A DNA stretch of 64,000 bases from contig NZ_CP079095.1 in the NCBI RefSeq assembly GCF_019285515.1, positions 2,326,501-2,390,500 on the forward strand, in the 5' to 3' direction. Under the pieces are notes generated by a model. It saw nothing but the letters and a program-made list of their open reading frames with translations, had not been told where the DNA came from and ran no database searches. Positions within the stretch are counted from its first letter, which is position 1. Every line of letters begins with the position of its first letter. A program made the translations under genes and the position numbers. This document shows, in pieces, positions 35,452 to 44,430 of this stretch. Source of the stretch: Methylococcus sp. Mc7. Its GTDB lineage: Bacteria > Pseudomonadota > Gammaproteobacteria > Methylococcales > Methylococcaceae.

Positions 35452-36702
35452 ATGGATCATTTCAATTATCGCGGCGGCCTCCTCCACGCGGAGGACGTGC
35501 CGCTGTCCGCCATTGCCGAGCGCCATGGCACGCCCTGCTACATCTACTCCCGCGCCACGCTGGAGCGGCACTGGCATGCCTTCGACGGTGCGTTGGGAAG
35601 CTGCCCGCATCTGGTCTGCTATGCCGTCAAGGCCAACTCCAACATCGCCATCCTGAATCTCCTGGCGCGGTTGGGGTCGGGCTTCGACATCGTATCGGCG
35701 GGCGAACTGGAACGGGTGTTGGCGGCGGGCGGCGATCCTTCCAGGGTCGTGTTTTCCGGGGTCGGGAAGCGTGAGGACGAGTTGGCGCGCGCCCTGGACG
35801 CCGGTATCCGCTGCTTCAACGTCGAGGTGGCCGAAGAGCTCGACCGGCTCGACCGGCTGGCTGGCGAACGCGGCGTCAAGGCGCCGGTATCGCTGCGGGT
35901 GAATCCGGACGTCGACGCCGGCACCCACCCCTACATCTCGACCGGCCTGCGCGAGAACAAGTTCGGCATCGAAGTCGAAGAGGCGCTCACGCAGTACCGC
36001 CGCGCGGCGCGGATGCCCAACCTGGAAGTCGTCGGCATCGACTGCCATATCGGCTCGCAACTGACCAGTTCCATGCCGTTCATCGACGCACTGGACCGGG
36101 TGCTGGCGCTCGTCGCTCAGTTGCGCAGCGAAGGCGTCGCGATCCGCCACCTGGACCTGGGCGGTGGCCTCGGTATCCGCTACCGCGACGAGGATCCGCC
36201 GCATCCGACGGAATACGCCGAGCAGCTTTTCGCCCGGCTCGGCCGCCACGATTTCGAAATCCTGATTGAGCCGGGCCGCGCGATCGCCGGCAACGCAGGT
36301 CTGTTGCTGACCCGGGTGGAGTATCTCAAAGCCAACCAGACCAAGCGCTTCGCGATCGTCGACGCGGCGATGAACGATCTGCTGCGCCCGGCGCTGTACG
36401 GTGCCTGGCAGGAGATCGTTCCGGTCGCGCCGCGCCCGGATGATGCGGAGTCGCACACCTACGATATCGTGGGACCGGTTTGTGAGACCGGCGATTTCCT
36501 GGGCAAGTCGCGCGATCTGGCGCTGGCCCCGGGCGACCTGCTGGCCGTGCGCTCCGCCGGAGCCTACGGTTTCAGCATGAGTTCGAATTACAACTCCAGG
36601 CCGCGTCCGGCCGAGGTCCTGGTGGATGGCGGTACGGTGCACCTGATCCGTGAACGGGAGACCATTGCCCAGCTGTTCGCCGGCGAGCGGCTGTTGCCGT
36701 AG
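35452..36702 (+). CDS. lysA: Diaminopimelate decarboxylase
   Basis: 416 aa, usual length. It is a PLP enzyme for the last step of lysine synthesis. The PLP lysine is in YAVKANSN, then GSGFDIVSAGELERVL, IGSQLTSSMPF, the glycine loop LDLGGGLGIRY, IEPGRAIAGNAG and the partner-subunit CETGDFLGKSRDL. Second gene of the lptM-lysA-dapF-DUF484-xerC operon, with gaps of only a few bases. Confidence 0.98.
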   Translation: MDHFNYRGGLLHAEDVPLSAIAERHGTPCYIYSRATLERHWHAFDGALGSCPHLVCYAVKANSNIAILNLLARLGSGFDIVSAGELERVLAAGGDPSRVVFSGVGKREDELARALDAGIRCFNVEVAEELDRLDRLAGERGVKAPVSLRVNPDVDAGTHPYISTGLRENKFGIEVEEALTQYRRAARMPNLEVVGIDCHIGSQLTSSMPFIDALDRVLALVAQLRSEGVAIRHLDLGGGLGIRYRDEDPPHPTEYAEQLFARLGRHDFEILIEPGRAIAGNAGLLLTRVEYLKANQTKRFAIVDAAMNDLLRPALYGAWQEIVPVAPRPDDAESHTYDIVGPVCETGDFLGKSRDLALAPGDLLAVRSAGAYGFSMSSNYNSRPRPAEVLVDGGTVHLIRERETIAQLFAGERLLP

Positions 36703-36710
36703 GGGTCGCC

Positions 36711-37538
36711 ATGCTGCGTTTCACCAAGATGCAGGGGCTGGGCAACGATTTCGTCGTGATCGATGCCATTCGTCAGACAGTGAACCTGGAGGCGGCGGGA
36801 TTGCGCCGGCTGGCCGACCGGCATTACGGTATAGGCTGCGACCAGATTCTGCTGGTGGAGCCGCCGACATCGGACGAGGTGGATTTCCGCTACCGGATTT
36901 TCAATGCCGACGGTGGCGAGGTCGCGCAATGCGGCAACGGCGCGCGCTGTTTCGCCCGCTTCGTCCGCGAGAAGGGACTCATCGACCGCGACGAAATCCG
37001 GGTGGAAACCGCTTCCGGCCGCATGGTGCTGCGGCTGGAGGCGGGCGGTGAAGTCCGGGTGGAGATGGGCGTGCCGCGCCATGCGCCGGCCGAGGTGCCG
37101 CTGTTGGCGGACGAGGAGCGGCCGGGCTACACGGCCAGTGTCGAGGGGGTGGACTGGGTGTTCGGCGCCGTATCCATGGGCAATCCCCATGCGGTGATCA
37201 CGGTGCCCGATGTCGACGAGGCGCCGGTGGCGCGAGTCGGCGCCGCGCTGGAGCGGCACGAGCTGTTTCCCGAACGCGCCAACATCGGTTTCATGCAGGT
37301 CCTGGACCCGCATCATGCGCGCCTCCGGGTCCACGAACGGGGGACGGGGGAAACCTTGGCCTGTGGCAGCGGCGCCTGCGCCGCAGCGGTGGTAGGCATA
37401 CTGCAGGGGACGCTGCAGGATCCCGTGCGCATCGATCTGCCGGGCGGCACCTTGCGGATCGGCTGGCAGGGGCGGGGTACGCCGGTCTACATGAGCGGCC
37501 CGGCGGTTACCGTGTTCGAGGGGAAGATAGAAGCATGA
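36711..37538 (+). CDS. dapF: Diaminopimelate epimerase
   Basis: 275 aa. It interconverts LL- and meso-diaminopimelate for lysine and peptidoglycan. The two catalytic cysteines are in AQCGNGARCFARF and ACGSGACAAAVVG. The start MLRFTKMQGLGNDFVVIDA is typical. It overlaps the DUF484 gene by ATGA. Confidence 0.98.
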   Translation: MLRFTKMQGLGNDFVVIDAIRQTVNLEAAGLRRLADRHYGIGCDQILLVEPPTSDEVDFRYRIFNADGGEVAQCGNGARCFARFVREKGLIDRDEIRVETASGRMVLRLEAGGEVRVEMGVPRHAPAEVPLLADEERPGYTASVEGVDWVFGAVSMGNPHAVITVPDVDEAPVARVGAALERHELFPERANIGFMQVLDPHHARLRVHERGTGETLACGSGACAAAVVGILQGTLQDPVRIDLPGGTLRIGWQGRGTPVYMSGPAVTVFEGKIEA

Positions 37539-38239
37539 ATTTCGGCAAGGCCAGGCGCGCGGACAACGAGGAGCTGTCGGCCTCCCAGGTGGCGGACTAC
37601 CTGTGGAAGCACCCCGACTTTTTCCACGATCAGCTCGATCTGCTGGAAGCCATGCATGTGCCCCATCCCTGCGGTGAGGCGGTTTCGCTGGTGGCGCGCC
37701 AGATCGAGCTGCTGCGCGGCCAGAATCGGAAGCAGCAGGGGCAATTGAACGACATACTCAAGATCGCCCGAGAGAACGACGCGCTGTTCGTCCGCTTTCA
37801 CCGGCTCACGCTGAGTCTGCTCGATGCCGCTTCGGTGGATGACATGCTGGCGGGGCTGAAATGGAGCCTGCACGAGGGGTTCCAGGCCGACTTCGTTTCC
37901 GTCCGGGTGTTTCGCACCGTCTCGCATCCCGCGGTAGGCGACCTGCACGTGATGCCGGAGCCGGCCGTGAGTATCCTGCTGGAACCCCTCTTGGCCTCCT
38001 GTGAACCGGTCTGCGGTTCGCCGCCCGAACCGTTGTTGGAGTTCCTTTTCGGCGCCGATGCTCCCGAGGTGGCGTCCTGCGCCCTGGTGCCGCTTTGCCA
38101 TGCCGGGATCAAGGGGCTGTTGGCGATAGGCAGCCTGGACACAGGCCGGTTCAGCCCGGACATGGGCAATCTGTTCCTGGTGCAGATGGGCGAAATCGTT
38201 GCCGCCCGCCTCGTCGCTCTGATCGACCGCGAGCGCTGA
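37535..38239 (+). CDS. DUF484 family protein
   Basis: 234 aa. It begins with a short conserved segment, SASQVADYLWKHPDFF, and LLEAMHVPHPCGEAVSLV, then a helical linker (QIELLRGQNRKQQGQL) and a GAF-like domain with LLAIGSLDTGRFSPDMG near the C-terminus. The family is found almost always between dapF and xerC in gammaproteobacteria; its function is not established. Translationally coupled to dapF, and 7 bases before xerC. Confidence 0.93.
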   Translation: MNFGKARRADNEELSASQVADYLWKHPDFFHDQLDLLEAMHVPHPCGEAVSLVARQIELLRGQNRKQQGQLNDILKIARENDALFVRFHRLTLSLLDAASVDDMLAGLKWSLHEGFQADFVSVRVFRTVSHPAVGDLHVMPEPAVSILLEPLLASCEPVCGSPPEPLLEFLFGADAPEVASCALVPLCHAGIKGLLAIGSLDTGRFSPDMGNLFLVQMGEIVAARLVALIDRER

Positions 38240-38246
38240 AAGCTCC

Positions 38247-39161
38247 GTGGAGCCGGAGTCCCTCGAGCAGCTCGACGACTACCTGGGCCGGCTGGCACGG
38301 CGGGGCTCCAGACACACGCATGCGGCCTACCGGCGGGACCTCCGCGCCTTCCAGGCGTACTGCGAGTCGGTGAATGTCGCTCGCTGGGCGGACGTCGACG
38401 GCGCCAGGATCAGGGCCTACGTCGGCACCAGGCATCATGAAGACGAATTGTCGGCCCGAAGTCTTCAGCGCGGCCTTTCCGCCATTCGCGGATTTTTCGA
38501 CGATCTGCTGAAAAAACGGATATTGGAAGCCAACCCCGCGCGTGGCGTGCGTCCGCCCAAGACCGGGCGCAGGCTGCCGCGCCTGCTCGACGTGGACGCG
38601 ATCGCCGGGCTGCTCGATGCGCCCGCCGACGACGGGCTGGAGACCCGCGACCGGGCGATGTGGGAGCTGTTTTATTCCTCCGGCCTGCGCCTGAGCGAGC
38701 TGGTAGGGCTGGATGTCGTCGACGTCGATTTCGCCGCCGGTAGCGTGTTCGTCCGGAAGGGCAAGGGCGGCAAGGCGCGCTACGTCCCGGTCGGCGCCAA
38801 GGCGCTCGAGGCCATCGGAGCATGGCTGGAGGTTCGCCGTCCGCGGACCGGCGCGGTGCGGCCGGCGCTGTTTCTCAGCCGGCAGGGCAGGCGCATCGCG
38901 CCGCGCACCGTCGAAATGCGGCTGGAACGCTGGCGCGGCAAGCTGAAGCTGTCCGAAAGGGTCCATCCCCACATGCTGCGGCATTCCTTCGCCAGCCACA
39001 TGCTGGAAGCCAGCAGCGATCTCCGGGCCGTGCAGGAACTGCTCGGCCATGCCACGCTGGCCACGACCCAGATCTATACGCACGTCGACTTTCAGAGGCT
39101 GGCCGCCGTCTACGACCAGGCCCACCCCCGTGCGCGGCGCGACCGCTCCCGGAAAGCCTGA
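38247..39161 (+). CDS. xerC: Tyrosine recombinase XerC
   Basis: 304 aa. The N-terminal SAM-like domain has HTHAAYRRDLRAFQAYC. The catalytic domain has the Arg in LFYSSGLRLSELVGLD, Lys in GKGGKARYVPVG, His-x-x-Arg in HPHMLRHSFASHML, a second His in LLGHATLATTQ and the Tyr nucleophile in IYTHVDFQRL. It resolves chromosome dimers at dif together with XerD. GTG start at 38247. Its fixed place after dapF-DUF484 marks it as the housekeeping gene, not a phage integrase. Confidence 0.97.
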   Translation: MEPESLEQLDDYLGRLARRGSRHTHAAYRRDLRAFQAYCESVNVARWADVDGARIRAYVGTRHHEDELSARSLQRGLSAIRGFFDDLLKKRILEANPARGVRPPKTGRRLPRLLDVDAIAGLLDAPADDGLETRDRAMWELFYSSGLRLSELVGLDVVDVDFAAGSVFVRKGKGGKARYVPVGAKALEAIGAWLEVRRPRTGAVRPALFLSRQGRRIAPRTVEMRLERWRGKLKLSERVHPHMLRHSFASHMLEASSDLRAVQELLGHATLATTQIYTHVDFQRLAAVYDQAHPRARRDRSRKA

Positions 39162-39227
39162 GCCTCCCCGGGGTTTTTTGGATATAATCCCATCTTCCCG
39201 CGACGGGCAACCCCTACAGGATTCCTC

Positions 39228-40259
39228 ATGGCTGCGTCACCCAAACGTCCTGGTCTGCTGAAGTCTTTCTTCGGCGCCGTCCTACGCGCGTACCATCCGC
39301 GCACCATGCGCGAGAAGGGCCTGCTCTGGACCGTGACGATGCTGACCATCCTGACGCTGGGGATTTTCCTGGCGGTCGCGGAGTATTGGGGCGAAGAACC
39401 GGAAGAATTCGACGTGCTCGCTTCCGCCATCCAGGACGCCGGCGTCAAGAATTCCCGTGAGCTGCCGCTGGGCTACACCTATGCGACGACGCTGATCGAC
39501 ATCGGCGAAACCCTGCTCTACAAGCCGGGCGGATTCCTGGTCAACGACATGTTCCCGCCGGGCGTCTTCGAGGACAACATGCCGATGTGGGAGTACGGAG
39601 CGCTGACCGCGCTGCGCGATGCCACCTCGGCCCTGCGCAACCACATCGCCCGAGCCCAGTCGCAATCCAAGGAGGATCCCGACCTGGCCCAGGCGGAACC
39701 GTTCTTCTACTTCGACCATACCTCCTGGCAGTTGCCCTCGTCCGAATCGGAATACCAGAAAGGCATCGAGGCCATGATGCGCTACCGTGCCCGGCTGATG
39801 AAGCGCGAGGCCAGCTTCTTCTCCCGCGCCGACAATCTGCGGCAGTACCTGGAAATCCTTGAAAAGCGCCTGGGCAGCCTGTCCAACCGCCTGAGCGCGA
39901 GCGCGGGCGACATGAGCCAGACGAGCGCGGACGAAAAAAGGGGGGCGGTCACCAAGACCTCCTGGTGGAACGTCGACGACATCTTCTTCGAAGCCCGCGG
40001 CTACAGCTGGGCGGCGATCCACATCCTCAAGGCCATCGAATTCGATTTCCGTGACATCCTCGGCAACAAGACCGCGCTGGTCTCGCTGCAGTCGATCATC
40101 CACGAACTGGAAGACGGCCAGGCGCCGTTCCTGAGCCCGATCATCCTGAACGGCGACGGCTTCGGCATCTTCGCCAATTATTCGCTGACCCTCGCCAATT
40201 ACATCGCCCGCGCCAACGCGGCGACGATCGATCTGCGCAACCTGCTCCAGCAAGGCTGA
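39228..40259 (+). CDS. DUF2333 family membrane protein
   Basis: 343 aa. One membrane helix at about residues 33-52 (LLWTVTMLTILTLGIFLAVA) near the N-terminus, the rest probably periplasmic. Family features include GYTYATTLIDIGETLLYKPG, GGFLVNDMFPPG and SWWNVDDIFFEARGYSWA. The family is confined to proteobacteria and uncharacterised. A TATAAT box at 39183-39188 lies 40 bases upstream but has no clear -35. The DUF4389 gene follows after 23 bases, perhaps in the same transcript. Confidence 0.92.
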   Translation: MAASPKRPGLLKSFFGAVLRAYHPRTMREKGLLWTVTMLTILTLGIFLAVAEYWGEEPEEFDVLASAIQDAGVKNSRELPLGYTYATTLIDIGETLLYKPGGFLVNDMFPPGVFEDNMPMWEYGALTALRDATSALRNHIARAQSQSKEDPDLAQAEPFFYFDHTSWQLPSSESEYQKGIEAMMRYRARLMKREASFFSRADNLRQYLEILEKRLGSLSNRLSASAGDMSQTSADEKRGAVTKTSWWNVDDIFFEARGYSWAAIHILKAIEFDFRDILGNKTALVSLQSIIHELEDGQAPFLSPIILNGDGFGIFANYSLTLANYIARANAATIDLRNLLQQG

Positions 40260-40282
40260 TTCGATGCAGCTAAGGGGGACTC

Positions 40283-40576
40283 ATGTCTGACGAGACTTTC
40301 GAACGTCCTGCGATAACCGGGATCGGCCGCCGGCTGGTCTTCATGGTGTTTTTCATGGTGGTGCTGGGCGCTGTCCGATTCGTGTTCTGGGCCATCGTCG
40401 CCTTCCAGTTCCTGAGCCATCTTTTCACCGGCGGCGTGAATCCCAACGCCGTCACGAGCGGCGCCAGGCTGGCCGAATACATCTACCGCATCATGCTGTT
40501 CCTGACCTACGAGACCGAGGCCATGCCGTTCCCCTTCGGAGAACGGGCGGACCGGCCTTCCGGCCGGGACCGCTGA
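40283..40576 (+). CDS. DUF4389 family small membrane protein
   Basis: 97 aa. Two hydrophobic helices: LVFMVFFMVVLGAVRFVFWA with the following residues (about 18-45), and a weaker one around YRIMLFLTYETEAMPFPFGE, which is the family's conserved C-terminal motif. Function unknown. Good AGGGGGAC ribosome site. It converges on darP with a single base between the stops. Confidence 0.88.
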   Translation: MSDETFERPAITGIGRRLVFMVFFMVVLGAVRFVFWAIVAFQFLSHLFTGGVNPNAVTSGARLAEYIYRIMLFLTYETEAMPFPFGERADRPSGRDR

Positions 40577-40577
40577 C

Positions 40578-41123
40578 TCATTCGGAGAGTTCGGCGGCGT
40601 CCGCCAGCAGCCTGCGTATTTCCTGGAACAGTTGACGGGCGTGGCGCGGCGGCTTGGCCTGGTCCCGCTCCTCGCGGGCTCCGCGGACCAGCTTCCGGAG
40701 CAACTGGCGGTCCGCGCCGGGGAACTCCCCCATCAGCGCATTGACGGCTTCGTCGCCCTCGGCGATGAGCCGGTCGCGCCATCGTTCGATGCAGTGTTGC
40801 CGCCTGGCAGCCGTCGCGCTGTCGCTTTTGATGTCGTCGAGGGCGCCGCGGATCGGGTCGGCGTCGATCTGGCGCAGCAGCTTGCCGATGTACTTGATCT
40901 GCCGTTTCAGCGCCCCGTGAGCGCTGATGGTCCTCCCCAGGCGCACGGCCTCCGCGACCGGTTCGGGCAGCGTCAGCCGGTCCAGGCTTTCCCGCGGCAG
41001 CAGGACCAGTTCCCGGCCGAGTTCCAGCAGCTCCGCGCTCTCGCGCTTCATTTTCGCGTGGCTGCGGCGGCCGTAGCTTTCTTCCTCCGCCGCGTCGTCC
41101 AGGTCGTCGAATTCGTCTTGCAT
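40578..41123 (-). CDS. darP: Ribosome biogenesis factor DarP (YjgA, DUF615)
   Basis: 181 aa from an ATG at 41123; an upstream reading through the repeat region has no support. Seen: an acidic start (DEFDDLDDAAEEE), then RESAELLELGRELVLLPRE, AVRLGRTISAHGALKRQIKY, IGKLLRQIDADPI and QLLRKLVRGAREERDQAKPP. E. coli DarP acts in late 50S assembly. The gene is downstream of a 64-bp tandem repeat. Confidence 0.94.
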   Translation of the reverse strand: MQDEFDDLDDAAEEESYGRRSHAKMKRESAELLELGRELVLLPRESLDRLTLPEPVAEAVRLGRTISAHGALKRQIKYIGKLLRQIDADPIRGALDDIKSDSATAARRQHCIERWRDRLIAEGDEAVNALMGEFPGADRQLLRKLVRGAREERDQAKPPRHARQLFQEIRRLLADAAELSE

Positions 41124-41157
41124 TGAAGTCTTCTCGTAAGCTCGATTGGGGGAGGCA

Positions 41158-41180
41158 CCAAACGTCAGGATGGACGTTTG
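41158..41180. repeat. Short inverted repeat upstream of darP
   Basis: CCAAACGTC and GACGTTTGG arms are separated by five bases (AGGAT). It lies about 35-57 bases before the darP start and just before the 64-bp repeat array. It could be a transcript hairpin or a protein site; nothing more can be said. Confidence 0.5.
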
Positions 41181-41206
41181 GCACGCTCGGAGGGCGCCCG
41201 ACGGGT

Positions 41207-41357
41207 GCCGGGCAAGGATTGCCCGGCATGACCCATCCGCCGGGAGCGGATGGGCACCTGCCCGCAGGGTGCCGGGCAAGGATTGCCCGGCATGACCCAT
41301 CCGCCGGGAGCGGATGGGCACCTGCCCGCAGGGTGCCGGGCAAGGATTGCCCGGCAT
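41207..41357. repeat. 64-bp tandem repeat, about 2.3 copies, made of two alternating palindromes
   Basis: GCCGGGCAAGGATTGCCCGG begins at 41207, 41271 and 41335, exactly 64 bases apart. Between copies lies a second palindrome with arms CCCATCCGC and GCGGATGGG around CGGGA. The unit copies look identical. Two different hairpins in alternation resemble REP/BIME-type intergenic repeats. It fills most of the space between darP and mtfA. Confidence 0.9.
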
Positions 41358-41362
41358 GAATC

Positions 41363-42151
41363 CTACCCCATGACGGGGGCATGCGTGCACTGCCGCGGGT
41401 CCGTCCGGTAGAAACGGCACATCTGGGCGTAGACCTCGGGGTATTCGTTCTCCACCAAGGCGGGCTGTTCGAAGAAATATTCGCTCAACACCGCGAAGAA
41501 TTCCGAGGGCGATTCGCCGGCGTAAGGGTCGATGACGGTGTGTTCGCCCCGGTCCAGCCGGGCATTGAAATCTTCGAACGCGCCGGTGAAGTCCTTCGAC
41601 CACGCCGATGCCCTCATGCCCCGGTGCAGCGGGGGGAAACCGTCGCACGGGCCGTTCAGCATGTCCAGCTTGTGGGCCATTTCGTGAATGACGACGTTGT
41701 AGCCGTCGCCCCGTCCCGAAGCTTCCACGTCGGCCCAGGACAGGATGACGGGACCCAGTTCCCAGGCTTCGCCACCGATGGTTTCCTCCCATTCGTGCAT
41801 GACGCCGATGTCGTCCATGGCTTCCCGTGGCCGCACGAATTCCGTGGGAAACACCAGAACGGTGTGCCAGCCGGCGTACCAGTCGAGATCGAGATGGAGT
41901 ACGGGGAGGCAGGCCAGCGCGGCGATGCGGATCTTCATGGCCTCGGTCAGAGCCAGATTGCCGGAGGATTCGAAGACCTTTTCGTGGAGGAACAGGGTCG
42001 CCAGGCGCCGGAGGTTTTCACGCTCCGCTTCGGGCAAGCGGGCAAGCAGCGGGACGCCGCCGATGGCGGCGCGGAACGCTGCCGGGGTGATCGGACAGCT
42101 ACCGAGGATCCGGCGGCGGCGCAGGTTCCGAAAGAATTTGAAGATCGGCAA
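41363..42151 (-). CDS. mtfA: MtfA-like zinc-dependent peptidase
   Basis: 262 aa, TTG start with AGGAC upstream. The zinc site is IHEMAHKLDMLNG (HExxH) with a downstream glutamate in YAGESPSEFFAVLSEYFFE. LPVLHLDLDWYAGWHTVLVF and VMHEWEETIGGEAWELGPVI are family motifs. E. coli MtfA binds the repressor Mlc and has aminopeptidase activity; no Mlc gene is seen here, so the local role is unknown. It diverges from the radical SAM gene. Confidence 0.92.
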   Translation of the reverse strand: MPIFKFFRNLRRRRILGSCPITPAAFRAAIGGVPLLARLPEAERENLRRLATLFLHEKVFESSGNLALTEAMKIRIAALACLPVLHLDLDWYAGWHTVLVFPTEFVRPREAMDDIGVMHEWEETIGGEAWELGPVILSWADVEASGRGDGYNVVIHEMAHKLDMLNGPCDGFPPLHRGMRASAWSKDFTGAFEDFNARLDRGEHTVIDPYAGESPSEFFAVLSEYFFEQPALVENEYPEVYAQMCRFYRTDPRQCTHAPVMG

Positions 42152-42241
42152 GGTCTGTCCTATCGCTGTGTCATCCGCGCGGAGCCGCCGCTTCCGCCTG
42201 TATTAAAATGTCGACTCAGCAAGTCAGGAATCTCCAAAGCC

Positions 42242-43756
42242 GTGTCGGCCATCGTCTTGTCCACCCTCAACGCGCGTTTCATCCACTCATCCCTCGGCTT
42301 ACGCTATCTTCTGGCCAACCTGGGCGAGCTGCGGGCCGAGACGACGCTGGCCGAATTCATCATCACCGACCGTCTCGCGGAGGTCGCCGAGAAACTGCTG
42401 GCGCTGAATCCGCGCATCCTGGGGCTGGGCGTCTACATCTGGAACGTGGAAGAGACCACCCGGCTGGTCGCTCTGCTCAAGGCCGTGAGGCCGGAGCTGG
42501 TCGTCGTGCTCGGCGGCCCGGAGGTCAGCCATGAATGGGAGGACCAGCCGATCGTCCGGCTGGCGGATTATATCGTCGGCGGCCCCGGCGAGCTGGTGTT
42601 TCCCCGCCTGTGCCGGGACATCCTGGACGGCACGCCGCCCACCGGCCGCTTCATCCGTGCCGAGCCCCCGGATCTGCGTGAATTGGAGTTGCCCTATGCT
42701 TGTTACGACGAGCGCGATATCGCCCACCGGCTGATCTACGTCGAAGCCTCGCGCGGCTGCCCGTTCAAGTGCGAATTCTGCCTGTCGGCGCTGGACCGCA
42801 CGGCCTGGCCGTTCGAGCCGGAGCGTTTCCTCGCCGCCATGGACGGGCTGTACCGGCGCGGTGCGCGGCATTTCAAGTTCGTCGACCGGACCTTCAATCT
42901 GAATATCGGCACGGGCCTGCGCATCCTCGAATTCTTCCTGGACAAGGCGGACCCGGCCTTGTTCCTGCATTTCGAGGTGATTCCGGACCATCTGCCGGAT
43001 CGCCTGAAGGAGGCGCTGGCGAGGTTCGCGCCCGGAGCCCTGCAGCTCGAAATCGGCGTGCAGAGCTTCGATCCGGAGGTGCAGGCGCGCATCAGCCGCC
43101 GCCAGGACAATGCCGCGACCGAGGCCAATCTGCGCTGGCTGCGCCGGCACACCCACGCTCATCTGCACGTCGATCTGATCGCCGGCCTGCCGGGCGAGAC
43201 GCTGGAGGGGTTCGCGCGCGGCTTCGACCGCCTGATCGCCCTCGACCCGCATGAAATCCAGGTCGGCATCCTGAAGCGCCTGCGCGGCGCGCCGATCGAC
43301 CGCCACACCCGATCCTGCGGCATGCGCTACAACCCCTATCCCCCTTACAACGTGGTCCGGACCGACGTCCTGGATTTCGCGGCTCTGCAGCGCCTGAACC
43401 GGTTCGCCCGTTACTGGGACCTGGTGGGCAACTCCGGACGCTTCAAGCGGGTCCGTCCGGTCCTGCTGGGGGAGCGTCCCTTCGCCCGATTCCAGGCTTT
43501 TTCCGATTGGCTGTATGCCCGCACGGGCAAGACCCACGAGATCGCGCTCGACCGTTTGTACGATTTCGTCTTCGAATTTCTCACTGGCGAATGCGCGGAG
43601 GATGAGGACAGCGTCCGGTGGGCGGTGGCGGCCGATTACACGTCGAGCGGCACCAAGCGCAGCCCCCGCTGCCTGCTCGATGGCCGGACGGCCGAATCAC
43701 CGCGCAGGGTCGAAAACGCAGGCAGCCGGCGTCAGATGCGCCATGGCCGTGACTGA
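42242..43756 (+). CDS. B12-binding-domain radical SAM protein (DUF4080 type)
   Basis: 504 aa from a GTG at 42242. Residues 1-150 form a cobalamin-binding-like Rossmann domain (ILGLGVYIWNVEETTRLVALL, VVVLGGPEVSHEWE). The radical SAM core has the 4Fe-4S motif CPFKCEFCLSAL and SRGCP. Later segments are LEIGVQSFDPEVQARISRRQ and HVDLIAGLPGETLEGF. The C-terminal DUF4080 region has GMRYNPYPPYNVV and RFARYWDLVGNSGRF. The substrate is unknown. An upstream extension of the frame to 41381 lies opposite mtfA and is not coding. Confidence 0.92.
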   Translation: MSAIVLSTLNARFIHSSLGLRYLLANLGELRAETTLAEFIITDRLAEVAEKLLALNPRILGLGVYIWNVEETTRLVALLKAVRPELVVVLGGPEVSHEWEDQPIVRLADYIVGGPGELVFPRLCRDILDGTPPTGRFIRAEPPDLRELELPYACYDERDIAHRLIYVEASRGCPFKCEFCLSALDRTAWPFEPERFLAAMDGLYRRGARHFKFVDRTFNLNIGTGLRILEFFLDKADPALFLHFEVIPDHLPDRLKEALARFAPGALQLEIGVQSFDPEVQARISRRQDNAATEANLRWLRRHTHAHLHVDLIAGLPGETLEGFARGFDRLIALDPHEIQVGILKRLRGAPIDRHTRSCGMRYNPYPPYNVVRTDVLDFAALQRLNRFARYWDLVGNSGRFKRVRPVLLGERPFARFQAFSDWLYARTGKTHEIALDRLYDFVFEFLTGECAEDEDSVRWAVAADYTSSGTKRSPRCLLDGRTAESPRRVENAGSRRQMRHGRD

Positions 43757-43836
43757 AGGAACTCCGGGGCGGATGCGCGGTCGTTCTCTCGTAGCGTGCG
43801 CGCAATGAAGCGTCTCTCCCATGAAAGAATCGTCCA

Positions 43837-44430
43837 ATGACTACCGATGACAAAGAACTGTTCCAGCGTGAGATGGAAGGCGTGACGCCGCTCAAGCCCA
43901 CGGACCAGGCGCCCTTGCGCCCCAGGGAGGCGCCGACGCCGGGCCAGCTCTACCGCCGTTCGGCGGCGCAGCGGGCTCTGGGCCGCGACGCCAATTTCCT
44001 GACCACCGATTTCGTCGAATTCGTCGACCGCGAAGCGGTATTGAGCTTCCGCCGCCAGGGCATCCAGCACGCGGTGTTCCGCAAGCTGGAGCAGGGCGCC
44101 TATGAGGTCGAGGCCGTGCTCGACCTGCATCTCCTGAGCGTGGAGGAGGCACGCACGGCGGTGTTCGAGTTCATCCGCGATTGCATGAAGCACGACGTGC
44201 GCACGGTGCTGATCAATCATGGCAAGGGGGGGCGGGAGGCGGGCAAGCCGACCTACCTCAAGAGCTACGTGGCCCGCTGGCTGCCCCAGTTCGACGAAGT
44301 GCTCGCCTTCCACAGCGCCCAGCGCTGGCACGGCGGCACCGGCGCCGTGTACGTCATGCTGCGGAAGAGCGAGAAGCAAAAGCAGATCACCCGCCAGAAG
44401 TTGGGCCTGACCTCGATCAAGCCGCGATGA
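43837..44430 (+). CDS. Smr-domain protein (SmrA/YdaL-like nuclease)
   Basis: 197 aa. The N-terminal half is charged and proline-rich. The Smr domain covers about residues 95-180: VLDLHLLSVEEARTAVFEFI, RTVLINHGKG (the conserved HGKG) and GGTGAVYVMLRKSEK. Smr domains nick or cleave RNA or DNA; the stand-alone proteobacterial forms are still poorly defined. It overlaps the kinase gene by ATGA. Confidence 0.92.
   Translation: MTTDDKELFQREMEGVTPLKPTDQAPLRPREAPTPGQLYRRSAAQRALGRDANFLTTDFVEFVDREAVLSFRRQGIQHAVFRKLEQGAYEVEAVLDLHLLSVEEARTAVFEFIRDCMKHDVRTVLINHGKGGREAGKPTYLKSYVARWLPQFDEVLAFHSAQRWHGGTGAVYVMLRKSEKQKQITRQKLGLTSIKPR

Noticed and set aside
38247-39161. Phage or island integrase
   Set aside because: The tyrosine recombinase is fixed between the dapF-DUF484 genes, the standard place of housekeeping XerC.
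41207-41357. CRISPR-like array
   Set aside because: The 64-bp units are identical end to end with no variable spacers, and no cas gene is nearby.
41381-42241. N-terminal extension of the radical SAM protein
   Set aside because: It is antisense to mtfA. Family similarity begins right after the GTG at 42242.
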